64,000 bases of DNA from Pseudomonas khorasanensis (lineage in GTDB: Bacteria; Pseudomonadota; Gammaproteobacteria; Pseudomonadales; Pseudomonadaceae). Under the pieces are notes generated by a model. That model saw only the letters and a program-made list of their open reading frames with translations. It did no database searches and was not told the DNA's origin. The stretch is taken from NCBI RefSeq assembly GCF_014268505.2, contig NZ_JABWQP020000007.1, forward strand, positions 62,001 to 126,000. The letters are read 5' to 3'. Made by a program: the position numbers and the translations under genes. Below, in pieces: positions 23,877 through 32,533 of the stretch (positions are counted from its first letter, which is position 1; each line of letters opens with the position of its first letter).

Positions 23877-24848
23877 TCAGAGCTGATCGCGAGCAATCCC
23901 ACTGCGGAGTCGCACGATGTCCGACAGCACCGCCAAAGCGATTTCCGCCAGCGTCTTGCTGCCGAGGTTAAGGCCGATCGGCGCATGAATCCGCGCCAGC
24001 TGCGCCTCACTCAAACCGCCAATGCGCCGCAAGCGCTCGAAGCGTTTCTGTGATGTTTGCAGCGAACCCATTACGCCAATATAGAACGCTTCAGTGCGCA
24101 CCGCTTCCATCATCGCCAGGTCGTCGATGCGTGGATCATGGGTCAGCGCCACCACAGCCGTGTCCCGATGGCAGCCACCGTCGGCAATGAACACCGAGGG
24201 CAATTGCCGACGAATTTCCACGCCGTTGAGTACCACGCCTTCAAGCACTTCTTCGCGCGGGTCACAGAGAATCACTTCAAACCCGAGACCGACCGCAAAC
24301 TCGGCGCACGCCTGAGCAACGCTGGAATACCCGGCCAGCAACAAGCGCTGCGCCGCACCGATACGGATACGCACACGATCGACTTTTCGTTCAATGCGCG
24401 CGCCCTGCTCCTGATCAGCGAACAGACAACGCGCGCCGCTGGCCAGAATGACCTCGCGAATCAGACGGCGCTGGCCGAGCAGCGCCGATTCCAGCTCACG
24501 CAGATGCGCCTGCACCGGACAGCCAGCGTCAAATTTCTCTACCAACACCTCAAGAATGCCGCCACACGGCAGGCTGACCCGCGAGCGCGGATCATCGCCT
24601 TCGCCGTAGCGCACGACGCTGACCGGTTCGTCAAACGCACCTTCGGCAACGCGCTCGAGAAAATCTTCCTCAACGCAACCGCCCGACAGCGATCCGATCC
24701 ACTGCCCGCCGTCGCTCACCGCCAGCAGCGAACCCGGCGCGCGCGGCGCCGAGCCGTAGGTGGCCAGCACGGTGCACAGCCAGATGCGCTGCCCCGCCAC
24801 CGACCACTCCAGCGCTCGTCGCACCACTTGCAGATCGAGATGCTGCAT
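23877..24848 (-). CDS. XdhC/CoxI-family molybdenum enzyme maturation factor
   Basis: A 323-residue protein from the ATG at 24848, 1 bp after the cytochrome gene stop. A longer frame to 24905 overlaps that gene and is rejected. The N-terminal XdhC/CoxI domain has TYGSAPRAPGSLLAV and WIGSLSGGCVEEDF, and the C-terminal Rossmann-like part has LLLAGYSSVAQACAEFA. Such proteins bind the molybdenum cofactor, help its sulfuration, and insert it into hydroxylases. As last gene of this operon it would mature the large subunit before Tat export. It is the only maturation gene here. Confidence 0.9.
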   Translation of the reverse strand: MQHLDLQVVRRALEWSVAGQRIWLCTVLATYGSAPRAPGSLLAVSDGGQWIGSLSGGCVEEDFLERVAEGAFDEPVSVVRYGEGDDPRSRVSLPCGGILEVLVEKFDAGCPVQAHLRELESALLGQRRLIREVILASGARCLFADQEQGARIERKVDRVRIRIGAAQRLLLAGYSSVAQACAEFAVGLGFEVILCDPREEVLEGVVLNGVEIRRQLPSVFIADGGCHRDTAVVALTHDPRIDDLAMMEAVRTEAFYIGVMGSLQTSQKRFERLRRIGGLSEAQLARIHAPIGLNLGSKTLAEIALAVLSDIVRLRSGIARDQL

Positions 24849-24849
24849 A

Positions 24850-26085
24850 TCAGTGGGCCTTGTGCTCGAGGGTCGGCGCGTCGGCTTGCAGCTTCTGCAC
24901 GTCACTTACCGCCAGCTCAGCGCTCTGGCCACCCCAACCTTGACGCAGATAATTAAGCAGATCAGTCAGTTGGCCGGCACTGAGCTTGCCGGCGAAGCCC
25001 GGCATCGGCTGCATATGCTCAAATCCGGAAAACTTCTGCTCGCCGATGCCATCCTCGATCACCCGCAACAGATTGCGCGGATCTTCCAGGCGCAACGTCG
25101 TATTGCCGCGCATGGCCACGGCAATGTGCGGTTTGCCTTCACCGCCTGCGGCGTGGCATCCGGCACAGACGTTCAGGTATTCCTGACGGCCACGCTGAGC
25201 ACTCGGGCTGAGCTTGTCCAGCGGCACTTCGACGAGTTCCTTGGCCGGCGGCGGATTATCACCGAGCAGGAACGTCGCCATCGCTGCCAGATCCGGATCG
25301 CTCAGACCCTGAGTGCTGTTGTGAAACACCGGAAACATCTCATTGAACATCGTCCCTTGCGCGCTCATGCCGTGCTTGAGAAAGGTGCTCAGATCCTGAT
25401 GATTCCAGCCGCGCGCGGCAAGGTCAGTGGCCAGCAGGCTCGGCGCCAGATAACCATTGAGAACGCCGCCAGTCATGCGCTTGTCCATTTGCATCGCGCC
25501 AGGCAGGCCGCGTGGCGTATGGCATTCGCCGCAGTGACCGAGGACATCGACCATGTACTGGCCGCGCTTCCAGGCTTCACTTTTACCTTCGGCAGGCTCC
25601 AGCTTGACGTCTTTGCCGTACAACATGTTCCAGCCGGTCAGGCCCAGACGGACGTTGAAGGGGAAGCTCAGACGCGTAAACGGAGCGGCGCGCTCGATGG
25701 GCTCGATGGTCTTCAGGTACGCGTGAATCGCATCGGAGTCAGCGCGCGGCATCAAGTGATACGAGGTGTATGGCATCGCCGGATACAGGTTCGCGCCATC
25801 GCGACGCTTGCCTTCGGCGAGTGCCGCGAAGAACTCCTCATCGTTGTACAGCCCGATGCCGTGCTCCTTGCTCGGAGTGATGTTGGTGCCATAGATCGTG
25901 CCGAATGGCGAAACGATTGGCAGGCCGCCCGCATAAGGCGCGCCGCCCGGCGCGGTGTGGCAGGCCATGCAATCGGCGGCGCGGGCGAGGTATTCGCCGC
26001 GCTTGACCTGATCGTCGGCGTGGGCAACCAACATCGGCGCAGCCAACCCAGCCGCCAAGGCCAGGCGGGTCAGTAATCGCTTCAT
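24850..26085 (-). CDS. Tri-haem cytochrome c subunit of the molybdenum oxidoreductase
   Basis: 411 residues from the ATG at 26085, with GGAGG 7 nt upstream; an in-frame TTG at 26091 is less likely. It has a signal peptide (LALAAGLAAPMLVAHA) and three CxxCH haem sites: CMACH (near residue 39), CGECH and CAGCH. The architecture is that of the membrane-associated cytochrome subunit of periplasmic alcohol, gluconate and aldehyde dehydrogenases. It should take electrons from the [2Fe-2S] subunit and pass them to quinone or terminal oxidases. Confidence 0.93.
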   Translation of the reverse strand: MKRLLTRLALAAGLAAPMLVAHADDQVKRGEYLARAADCMACHTAPGGAPYAGGLPIVSPFGTIYGTNITPSKEHGIGLYNDEEFFAALAEGKRRDGANLYPAMPYTSYHLMPRADSDAIHAYLKTIEPIERAAPFTRLSFPFNVRLGLTGWNMLYGKDVKLEPAEGKSEAWKRGQYMVDVLGHCGECHTPRGLPGAMQMDKRMTGGVLNGYLAPSLLATDLAARGWNHQDLSTFLKHGMSAQGTMFNEMFPVFHNSTQGLSDPDLAAMATFLLGDNPPPAKELVEVPLDKLSPSAQRGRQEYLNVCAGCHAAGGEGKPHIAVAMRGNTTLRLEDPRNLLRVIEDGIGEQKFSGFEHMQPMPGFAGKLSAGQLTDLLNYLRQGWGGQSAELAVSDVQKLQADAPTLEHKAH

Positions 26086-26087
26086 AC

Positions 26088-26627
26088 TCAACCCTCCTTG
26101 ACCAGGCCGAGATCGGTCAGCACGTTACGCGTGGCGCTGTAGTAGCGCACGTATCCTGTGCAGCGGCAGACGTGATGGCCGAGGCTGTCTTCGATGACCT
26201 GCTCCAGCTGGCTTTTGACGATGGGCTGGCGCTGCAGCTTTTCCACCAGCACCGTAGCGGCGTTGACGAAGCCGGGTGCGCAATAGCTGCACTGAAAGGC
26301 GAATTCGTCGACAAAGCGTTGCTGGATCGGATTCAGCTCGATGACCTGGCCATGCTCGTCGCGACTGGCGTGCCCTTCAATCGTGCGGACTTTCTTGCCC
26401 TCGAAATAGTGCGCACCGGTGATGCAGGTACGCACTTCTTCGCTGGTGCCATCAGGGTTGTCGACGATGACCACGCATGCGTGACAGATACCCTGGCCGC
26501 AGCCCAGACGGGAACCGGTAAGGTTTTTGTATTCGTGCAGATAGTCGATCATCGGCAGGTCATCAGGGATGTCCACCGGGCCGACGGATTGACCATTGAG
26601 GGTCAGTTGAAGCGGACGGTTAGGCAT
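26088..26627 (-). CDS. [2Fe-2S] subunit of the molybdenum oxidoreductase
   Basis: 179 residues from the ATG at 26627, overlapping the large subunit end by 8 bp. The N-terminal plant-type ferredoxin site is GCGQGICHACVV. The C-terminal helical domain holds the second cluster cysteines, FQCSYCAPGF and HHVCRCTGY. This is the small subunit of a xanthine oxidase-family enzyme, linking the Mo centre to the cytochrome. It has no signal peptide of its own, so it should be exported as a complex with the Tat-tagged large subunit. Confidence 0.94.
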   Translation of the reverse strand: MPNRPLQLTLNGQSVGPVDIPDDLPMIDYLHEYKNLTGSRLGCGQGICHACVVIVDNPDGTSEEVRTCITGAHYFEGKKVRTIEGHASRDEHGQVIELNPIQQRFVDEFAFQCSYCAPGFVNAATVLVEKLQRQPIVKSQLEQVIEDSLGHHVCRCTGYVRYYSATRNVLTDLGLVKEG

Positions 26628-29451
26628 TGAGGGCCTCCTTGATGCGCGCAGCAGTAATGGGAAGATCGCGAACACGTTTGCCGATGGCGTGGGCCACGGC
26701 GTTGCCGATAGCGCCGACGATCGGGATCATCACCACTTCGGCAATGCCTTTGGACGGATCACTTGGCGACAGTGGTGGCAGAATTTCCGCCGTCTGTTTC
26801 CACACCGCCACGTGACGCGCCATCGGCAGACGGTACCGGTTGAAGTTCCAGTCGCCCTCCCCCGGCCCGCCTTCGTACAGCGGCATTTCTTCCATCAACG
26901 CGTGACCAATGCCCATGGCGATACCGCCTTCGAGCTGGCCCTTGACCAACTCTTCAACCAGCACTCGACCGCACTCGATCCACGAATGGTGGTTGAGCAC
27001 TTCGACTTCCGCGGAGCCCTTGTTGACCTTCAACTCGACCAGCGTGGCGACCGGGCTGTAATACGTCACGGCAGCGTTGTTCAGTTGAACCACTGGATAA
27101 TTGACGTTCTGACGGTCCAGCAGATGGAAACCGGCGCTGTTCATCTGCGCTTTTTTCGCTTGCGGCGCACCGTCACCGTACTTCACCGCCAGCCCGTCGA
27201 GCGGAAGGCGTTCGCGCACGCCGTCGATGCTGTATTCAGCCTCGGCCCAGCTCCAACGGTTAAAACCGTGCACCGTGGCGCCCGTCACCAGACCACGTTC
27301 GTGTGCACGTTTGGCCAATTCTTCGAAGCTCAGCGGCTGCATGCCGTTGGCGGTGAGCTTGCCATCGACCCAATGCGCATCTTCGCGGCGAACCACGTAA
27401 GGGTTGGCCTGACCGCCATAGGGGCCCTGACGCCAGATCTCCAGCGCTGCCGGCCACAGACCGTGGTTGAACAGCACGCGTGCCGCTTCGCGGGTCGCAT
27501 GGCTGAAGTAATACGCTGAGTTGGTCGCCGACGACGCCGAGGCCAGCTTGCCGACCCAACGCGGGTTGCGCAGCAGGTTGTCCTGCTCGGTCTGGCTCAT
27601 GATGTAGGGATTGCCGCTGGTGAGCAGCTGCATCTCCTTCCACTCGGTTTCGCCGGTCTTCACTTCGTGCGCCGGGCTGCCGAGGAAATCGGCGACAACC
27701 AACGCTTGCGACGTGGACATGCCAGTGCCGATTTCAATGCCGATGTGGCGCAGGGTGATGCGGCCGTCAGCGGTGTATTCGATGCTGGCCATCGGCGCCT
27801 CGGAGCCAGTGCCGAAGTCTTTCTGGCAGATCGCGAAACCGACGCCATACCAGTTATCCGGGTCAGCGGCTTCACGCTGCTTTTTGATCGCGTCGCGGTT
27901 CTTCCAGACTTCGTGCACCGAGGCCTTGTCGAGAATCTCATGCAGGCGCAGCGCACCGGCAGGAATCGCACCCTGGGTGTTCTTCATGCCGGAACGCAGG
28001 GCGTTCTTGCGCCGCAAATCGATCGCGTCGACACCCAGGCGATTGGCGATTTCGTCGACCATCATTTCAGTCGCCGCCATGCTCTGCAAGGTGCCATAAC
28101 CGCGCATCGAGCCCGCTTCGACCGCCCGCGAGTGATAAGCCGTCACCTGCAAATCGTTCTGCGGCATGTAGTAGATCGACTGCGCGGCCGTGGCGCCAAC
28201 CGCCGCCACCGAAGGGCTGTAGTTGACCCGGCCGCCACCATCGACGCTCATTTCGGCACGGAAAATCTTGAAGGTGTAATCGTTCTTGTCCACGGCCAGT
28301 TGGTAGCGGATGTCGAACGGATGACGCTTGATGCCGCTCTGAAATTGCTCGTAGCGGTCGTTGGCCAGACGCACCGGCACACCGGCACCGTACAGCGCGG
28401 CCAAGGCGGCGTAGTAAACGAAGATGTTGTGGTCTTTGGAGCCGTACCCGACGGTGTAACCCGGGTGCATGTTGAGGTTGGCGAGACCGAAACGCGACGG
28501 CCCGATCATCTTCGCCGTCTCGGTCGCGGTTTCCAGCGGGCACTGAGTCGCGACAACGAAATGCAGGGTCTTGGTTTTCGGGTCGTACCAGCCGTTGCCG
28601 TTGTCCGGCTCCAGGGCGGCCGGCTCGATCGAGGGTGTCTTGTAGCGCTCGTCAAACACCAGCCAGTTGTCCGGCGGTGTGTCGATCTCTTGCTTCATGC
28701 GATCGGCGTAGAACAGGCCACGCTCGGTCAAGTTGCCGTGCAGATTCGGCGATGCGTTCCACACCGGGCGACGGTTTTTCAGCATCGGAAACAGGATCGA
28801 ATCCTTGAGACTGGCGAACTCGTCTTCGTCCGCCGACGTGGCGCCACCCACGCGCACGTAGCGGAAACTGCCGTAGGGATCTCCCTCGTAGAACGGCACT
28901 TTGGCGCCGTAACGAATCGCTTTGTCATTGAATTTGAGCTGGTTTTTGGCCTGACGAAAACGTTCGAAGTCGTTCCAGATCAGGATCGCCACCGGGTGAC
29001 CAATGAACATCGGCACCTTGCCTTCCGGCAGCAACGGATCAGGTGCGTGCTCTTCGGGGAAGACGATACCGTCCTTGTCCAGGTCGGCGGCAGTGACGAT
29101 GCGGTCTGGCTGCAGATCGGCACCGAGCCACGCCAAATCATAACCATCGTAGATGCGGTCAGCCTTGATGGTTTTCAGCAACATGGCGTGGCCTTGCTGC
29201 TCAGGCCAGCCGGGCATGTCCTTGGCACGGATGTCGCGGGCGAAGACTTTGCTGCCGCAGACTTTGGACAAGGCATCGTTACGTTGACGCGCCTTGCCGT
29301 TGTTACCGAGCCACTTCTCGGAAGGCACAGTGACGCTGTTTTCCATCAAGGCAGCCAGCGCCTGACTGCTGAGCGGCGTGAGCGTGACGCTCACGCCCGC
29401 CACCAGCCCGCCCTGTAGGAACGAGCGCCGGGATATTTCACGGTTGGACAT
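26620..29451 (-). CDS. Tat-exported molybdopterin hydroxylase large subunit
   Basis: A 943-residue protein of the xanthine oxidase family, subtype with a Tat signal (SRRSFLQGGLVAG near residue 8) as in isoquinoline 1-oxidoreductase and periplasmic aldehyde oxidoreductases. The cofactor-binding segment GSMRGYGTLQSMAATEMM is intact. The active-site glutamate is in SKGIAEVV (Glu905); most relatives have KGVGE. Substrate cannot be read from sequence: an aldehyde or N-heterocycle is likely. First gene of a four-gene operon, with overlaps throughout. The hairpin at 29464-29483 lies before its start. Confidence 0.9.
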   Translation of the reverse strand: MSNREISRRSFLQGGLVAGVSVTLTPLSSQALAALMENSVTVPSEKWLGNNGKARQRNDALSKVCGSKVFARDIRAKDMPGWPEQQGHAMLLKTIKADRIYDGYDLAWLGADLQPDRIVTAADLDKDGIVFPEEHAPDPLLPEGKVPMFIGHPVAILIWNDFERFRQAKNQLKFNDKAIRYGAKVPFYEGDPYGSFRYVRVGGATSADEDEFASLKDSILFPMLKNRRPVWNASPNLHGNLTERGLFYADRMKQEIDTPPDNWLVFDERYKTPSIEPAALEPDNGNGWYDPKTKTLHFVVATQCPLETATETAKMIGPSRFGLANLNMHPGYTVGYGSKDHNIFVYYAALAALYGAGVPVRLANDRYEQFQSGIKRHPFDIRYQLAVDKNDYTFKIFRAEMSVDGGGRVNYSPSVAAVGATAAQSIYYMPQNDLQVTAYHSRAVEAGSMRGYGTLQSMAATEMMVDEIANRLGVDAIDLRRKNALRSGMKNTQGAIPAGALRLHEILDKASVHEVWKNRDAIKKQREAADPDNWYGVGFAICQKDFGTGSEAPMASIEYTADGRITLRHIGIEIGTGMSTSQALVVADFLGSPAHEVKTGETEWKEMQLLTSGNPYIMSQTEQDNLLRNPRWVGKLASASSATNSAYYFSHATREAARVLFNHGLWPAALEIWRQGPYGGQANPYVVRREDAHWVDGKLTANGMQPLSFEELAKRAHERGLVTGATVHGFNRWSWAEAEYSIDGVRERLPLDGLAVKYGDGAPQAKKAQMNSAGFHLLDRQNVNYPVVQLNNAAVTYYSPVATLVELKVNKGSAEVEVLNHHSWIECGRVLVEELVKGQLEGGIAMGIGHALMEEMPLYEGGPGEGDWNFNRYRLPMARHVAVWKQTAEILPPLSPSDPSKGIAEVVMIPIVGAIGNAVAHAIGKRVRDLPITAARIKEALNA

Positions 29452-29463
29452 GGATCATCCTCT

Positions 29464-29483
29464 GGGCGGTTATACGTCCGCCC
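29464..29483 (-). promoter_or_regulatory. Hairpin in the leader of the molybdenum enzyme operon
   Basis: GGGCGG / CCGCCC with an 8-nt loop lies 13-32 nt upstream of the ATG, just before the AGAGGA ribosome site. It could influence translation; no known riboswitch fold is recognised. Confidence 0.3.
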
Positions 29484-29686
29484 TTTTGGTTATGTACTGG
29501 GAATCTCGAGTCGTGCAGAAGCTCTTTCTGGCGAAGCAAAGAGCTGTGTTGACAGTGCAAAGCTGACCGAAAGGTTAACTTTAAAGGTTTCTGCGTCCGT
29601 AGCAAACAAGCAGTTACAAAAAGCTGACTGTTTAATCAAAAAAATCAATGCGACGCGGCACCGCAGGAGACTCGCAGACTTTCTGG

Positions 29687-29780
29687 CAGGAGCTGTCGAG
29701 CGCAACGAGGCTGCGGTCTTTTGATCTTGTTTTTACGGTCAGGATCAAAAGATCGCAGCGTGCCTCAGCTCCTACAGGGG
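29687..29780. repeat. Palindromic intergenic repeat, GATCTTTTGATC family
   Basis: Outer arms CAGGAGCTGTCG / CTCAGCTCCTA and inner arms CTGCGGTCTTTTGATC / GATCAAAAGATCGCAGC form a long imperfect hairpin. Related copies are at 39412-39495, 57947-58029 and, as a remnant, 63356-63384. This is a family typical of fluorescent pseudomonads. Confidence 0.8.
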
Positions 29781-29930
29781 GATTTGTGCAGGAATTAGAG
29801 AGGGAGAGGAATAGCCAAATTTCAGACACAAAAAACCCCGGTCTTTCGACCAGGGTCTTTGCTATCGATCCGACTCTGCCAATGGCAGACTTCGGCGCTT
29901 CAAGGCGTTCAGTAGTCCTTGAAGCAGATA

Positions 29931-30007
29931 TGGCGCAGCGGACGGGACTCGAACCCGCGACCCCCGGCGTGACAGGCCGGTATTCTAACCGACTGAACTA
30001 CCGCTGC
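29931..30007 (-). tRNA. tRNA-Asp (anticodon GTC), copy 2 in the transcript
   Basis: A 77-nt tRNA with CCA on the minus strand. Loop CTGTCAC within CCGGC / GCCGG gives GTC. It is identical to the copy at 30101-30177. Confidence 0.97.
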
Positions 30008-30100
30008 GTATCGCTTTGAGCTTGCGCTCAAGTAACTCGTTTTGACTGAAAGCTTCGGTGCTTTGCAATCGCGAACCAGACAAGGTCTGCTTCGTAAATA

Positions 30101-30177
30101 TGGCGCAGCGGACGGGACTCGAACCCGCGACCCCCGGCGTGACAGGCCGGTATTCTAACCGACTGAACTACCGCTGC
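30101..30177 (-). tRNA. tRNA-Asp (anticodon GTC), copy 1 in the transcript
   Basis: Identical to the tRNA at 29931-30007. It lies between tRNA-Val(TAC) and that copy in one minus-strand transcript. Confidence 0.97.
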
Positions 30178-30232
30178 GCGTCGGTGCAGGCACTTTCAGC
30201 CTACTCTCTTGCTTGCGCAAGCTTCTCGGGAT

Positions 30233-30308
30233 TGGTGGGTGATGACGGGATCGAACCGCCGACATTCTGCTTGTAAGGCAGACGCTCTCCCAGCTGAGCT
30301 AATCACCC
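30233..30308 (-). tRNA. tRNA-Val (anticodon TAC)
   Basis: A 76-nt tRNA with CCA. Loop CTTACAA within TCTGC / GCAGA gives TAC. It is first in the Val-Asp-Asp transcript. Confidence 0.97.
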
Positions 30309-30330
30309 GTTTGCATCTCCGAGGCCGCGA

Positions 30331-30359
30331 AATTTACGCAGGTGCCGAAGCTAAGTCAA
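30331..30359 (-). promoter_or_regulatory. Promoter of the Val-Asp-Asp tRNA transcript
   Basis: TTGACT (30354-30359), 17 bp, TAAATT (30331-30336) on the minus strand, followed by a GC-rich discriminator. Confidence 0.75.
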
Positions 30360-30429
30360 TAGCAGGATTGAAGTTTTTCTGAAAAAGACAAAATTCCTTC
30401 ATTCTTGAAGATGTCACCGACTGGTAAAC

Positions 30430-30472
30430 CGCCTTCACGGGCAGGCTCGCTCCTACGGGATCGCGGCTTCGC
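30430..30472. repeat. Single REP-like unit
   Basis: CGCCTTCACGGGCAGGCTCG plus CTCCTACGGG resembles one arm of the REP pairs at 46827-46891 and 55110-55200, here without its partner. Confidence 0.5.
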
Positions 30473-30475
30473 TTG

Positions 30476-31252
30476 TTATTCCGTGTAAATCATCTTTTTG
30501 GTCATGCCGCCGTCGACGATGAATTCCTGGCCAGTCACAAACCCGGCGTTCCTCGACAGCAGCCATGCGACCATCGCCGCCACATCCTCAACCGTCCCTA
30601 CCCTGCCCGCCGGATGCTGGGCATGATCGGCATCGGCCAAGGGTTCGGCGCGCCGTACCGAGGGATCCCGCGCATCGATCCAGCCCGGACTGACCGCGTT
30701 TACCCGAATTTCCGGACCGAGGCTGATGGCCAATGCATGCGTCAGCGCCAGCAATCCACCCTTGCTCGCCGCATAGGCTTCGGTGTCCGGCTCCGACTGC
30801 CCTGCGCGGGTCGAGGCCAGGTTGACGATCGAACCGTTGTGCGCACGCAGATACGGCGCGCAGTGCTTGGCCAGTAACATCGGTCCGCTCAGATTCACCG
30901 CGAGCACGCGATTCCAGTAAGCCAGATCGAGACTTTCCAACGTGATGTTGTGCGGATCCGCCACGGCGGCGTTGCAGACCAGCGCATCGAGTCGACCAAA
31001 CTGCCCCAGCACCTCGGCGACACCCAGCGCGACCTGACTTTCGTCCGCCACGTCCATGGCGATGAACCAGGCGTTGTCGCCCAGCACCTTCGCCACTTTC
31101 GACCCGCGCGCCCGATCAAGATCGGTCAGCACCACTTGCCAGCCTTCACTGATCAGCCACGCCGCGATCCCCAGACCGATACCGCGCGCGGCACCCGTCA
31201 CCAGCGCAACGCGGCCATGGGTATTGGCCGTCGGCGTGGACAACTCGATCAC
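30476..31252 (-). CDS. Short-chain dehydrogenase/reductase
   Basis: A 258-residue SDR with TGAARGIG (cofactor binding), NAA in VCNAAVADP, catalytic Ser in NLASTRAG, and YAASK. An aspartate after the second strand (VLTDLDRARG) suggests NAD rather than NADP preference. The GTG start at 31252 overlaps the metZ stop by 4 bp, so it is co-translated with metZ. The same pair occurs in other pseudomonads. Substrate unknown. Confidence 0.88.
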   Translation of the reverse strand: MIELSTPTANTHGRVALVTGAARGIGLGIAAWLISEGWQVVLTDLDRARGSKVAKVLGDNAWFIAMDVADESQVALGVAEVLGQFGRLDALVCNAAVADPHNITLESLDLAYWNRVLAVNLSGPMLLAKHCAPYLRAHNGSIVNLASTRAGQSEPDTEAYAASKGGLLALTHALAISLGPEIRVNAVSPGWIDARDPSVRRAEPLADADHAQHPAGRVGTVEDVAAMVAWLLSRNAGFVTGQEFIVDGGMTKKMIYTE

Positions 31253-32460
31253 AACGCTGCCAGACCGCGCGCCAGGTCGGCTTGCAGGTCTGCGACATCT
31301 TCCAGACCGACCGCCACGCGGATCAGGCTGTCACGGATTCCCGCCGCTTCTCGCTCCTGGGGAGCCAGACGACCGTGGGACGTGGTGCTCGGGTGGGTGA
31401 TGGTGGTTTTGCTGTCGCCCAGGTTGGCGGTGATCGAAATCAACCGGGTGGCATCAATGAAGCGCCAGGCGCCCTCTTTGCCGCCCTTGACCTCGAAGCT
31501 GACCACGGCACCGAAGCCCTTCTGCTGGCGCTGGGCCAACTCATGCTGGGGATGGCTCTTGAGACCGGCGTAATGGACTTTTTCGATACCGTCCTGCTGC
31601 TCCAGCCACTCGGCCAGCGCCTGGGCGTTGGCGCAATGTGCTTTCATGCGCAGGTTGAGAGTTTCCAGACCTTTGAGGAAGATCCACGCGTTGAAGGGGC
31701 TGAGGGTCGGCCCGGCGGTACGCAGGAAACCGACCACTTCTTTCATCTGCTCGCCACGGCCGGCCACTACGCCACCCATGCAACGGCCCTGACCATCGAT
31801 AAATTTGGTCGCCGAGTGCACGACTACATCCGCACCGAGCCGCAGCGGCTGTTGCAGCGCCGGGGTGCAGAAGCAGTTGTCGACCACCAGCATCGCGCCC
31901 TTGGCGTGAGCGATTTCTGCCAGCGCAGCGATATCCACCAGCTCGGCCAGCGGATTGGACGGCGATTCTACAAATAGCAGCTTGGTGTTTGGCTTGATTG
32001 CCGCGTCCCAAGCCGAAAGATCGGCCAACGGTACGTAATCGACCTCGACGCCGAAGCGCTTGAAGTACTTCTCAAACAAGCTGATGGTCGAACCGAACAC
32101 ACTGCGCGAGACCAACACATGATCACCAGCGCTGCACAAGCTCATGACCACGGCCATGATTGCAGCCATGCCGGTCGCCGTGGCAACTGCCTGCTCGGCA
32201 CTTTCCAGCGCGGCAATGCGCTCTTCGAACGCACGCACGGTGGGATTGGTGTAACGCGAGTAAACATTGCCCGGCACCTCGCCAGCAAACCGCGCCGCCG
32301 CGTCGGCAGCAGTGCGGAACACATAACTGGAGGTGAAGAACATCGGATCACCGTGCTCGCCTTCCGGCGTACGGTGCTGACCGGCACGGACGGCCAGGGT
32401 ATCGAACGCTACGCCTTCGAGGTCGCTGTCGAGCCGACCGGCATCCCATTCCTGACTCAT
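31249..32460 (-). CDS. metZ: O-succinylhomoserine sulfhydrylase
   Basis: A 403-residue Cys/Met metabolism PLP enzyme. The PLP lysine is in VVHSATKFIDGQGR. The substrate region GSTISLFEKYFKRFG and SNPLAELVDI are present. It makes homocysteine directly from O-succinylhomoserine and sulfide. It follows purF after a terminator (32503-32528), so it probably has its own promoter in the short gap. Confidence 0.94.
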   Translation of the reverse strand: MSQEWDAGRLDSDLEGVAFDTLAVRAGQHRTPEGEHGDPMFFTSSYVFRTAADAAARFAGEVPGNVYSRYTNPTVRAFEERIAALESAEQAVATATGMAAIMAVVMSLCSAGDHVLVSRSVFGSTISLFEKYFKRFGVEVDYVPLADLSAWDAAIKPNTKLLFVESPSNPLAELVDIAALAEIAHAKGAMLVVDNCFCTPALQQPLRLGADVVVHSATKFIDGQGRCMGGVVAGRGEQMKEVVGFLRTAGPTLSPFNAWIFLKGLETLNLRMKAHCANAQALAEWLEQQDGIEKVHYAGLKSHPQHELAQRQQKGFGAVVSFEVKGGKEGAWRFIDATRLISITANLGDSKTTITHPSTTSHGRLAPQEREAAGIRDSLIRVAVGLEDVADLQADLARGLAAL

Positions 32461-32502
32461 GCTGTCACTCCTTGCTGTGTTCTCGAAAGATGAATATCAG
32501 AT

Positions 32503-32528
32503 ACAAAACCGGCCCCTCAGGGCCGGTG
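32503..32528 (-). terminator. Terminator after purF
   Basis: Stem ACCGGCCC / GGGCCGGT followed by TTTTG on the minus strand, just past the purF stop. Confidence 0.75.
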
Positions 32529-32533
32529 GAAAC

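Larger units (their letters stand above)
29452..29930. other. Intergenic region between the molybdenum operon and tRNA-Asp
   Basis: No gene. It contains the operon leader hairpin, the palindromic repeat at 29687-29780, and a hairpin AAACCCCGGTC ... GACCAGGGTCTTTG at about 29832-29862 that may terminate the tRNA transcript. Confidence 0.5.

Noticed and set aside
27667..29418. 583-codon open frame opposite the molybdenum enzyme gene
   Set aside because: Antisense shadow; the minus-strand gene has full family motifs.
29648..30276. Plus-strand frames containing the phrase AQRTGLEPATPGVTGRYSN
   Set aside because: These are translations of the tRNA-Asp genes on the opposite strand, a common false annotation.
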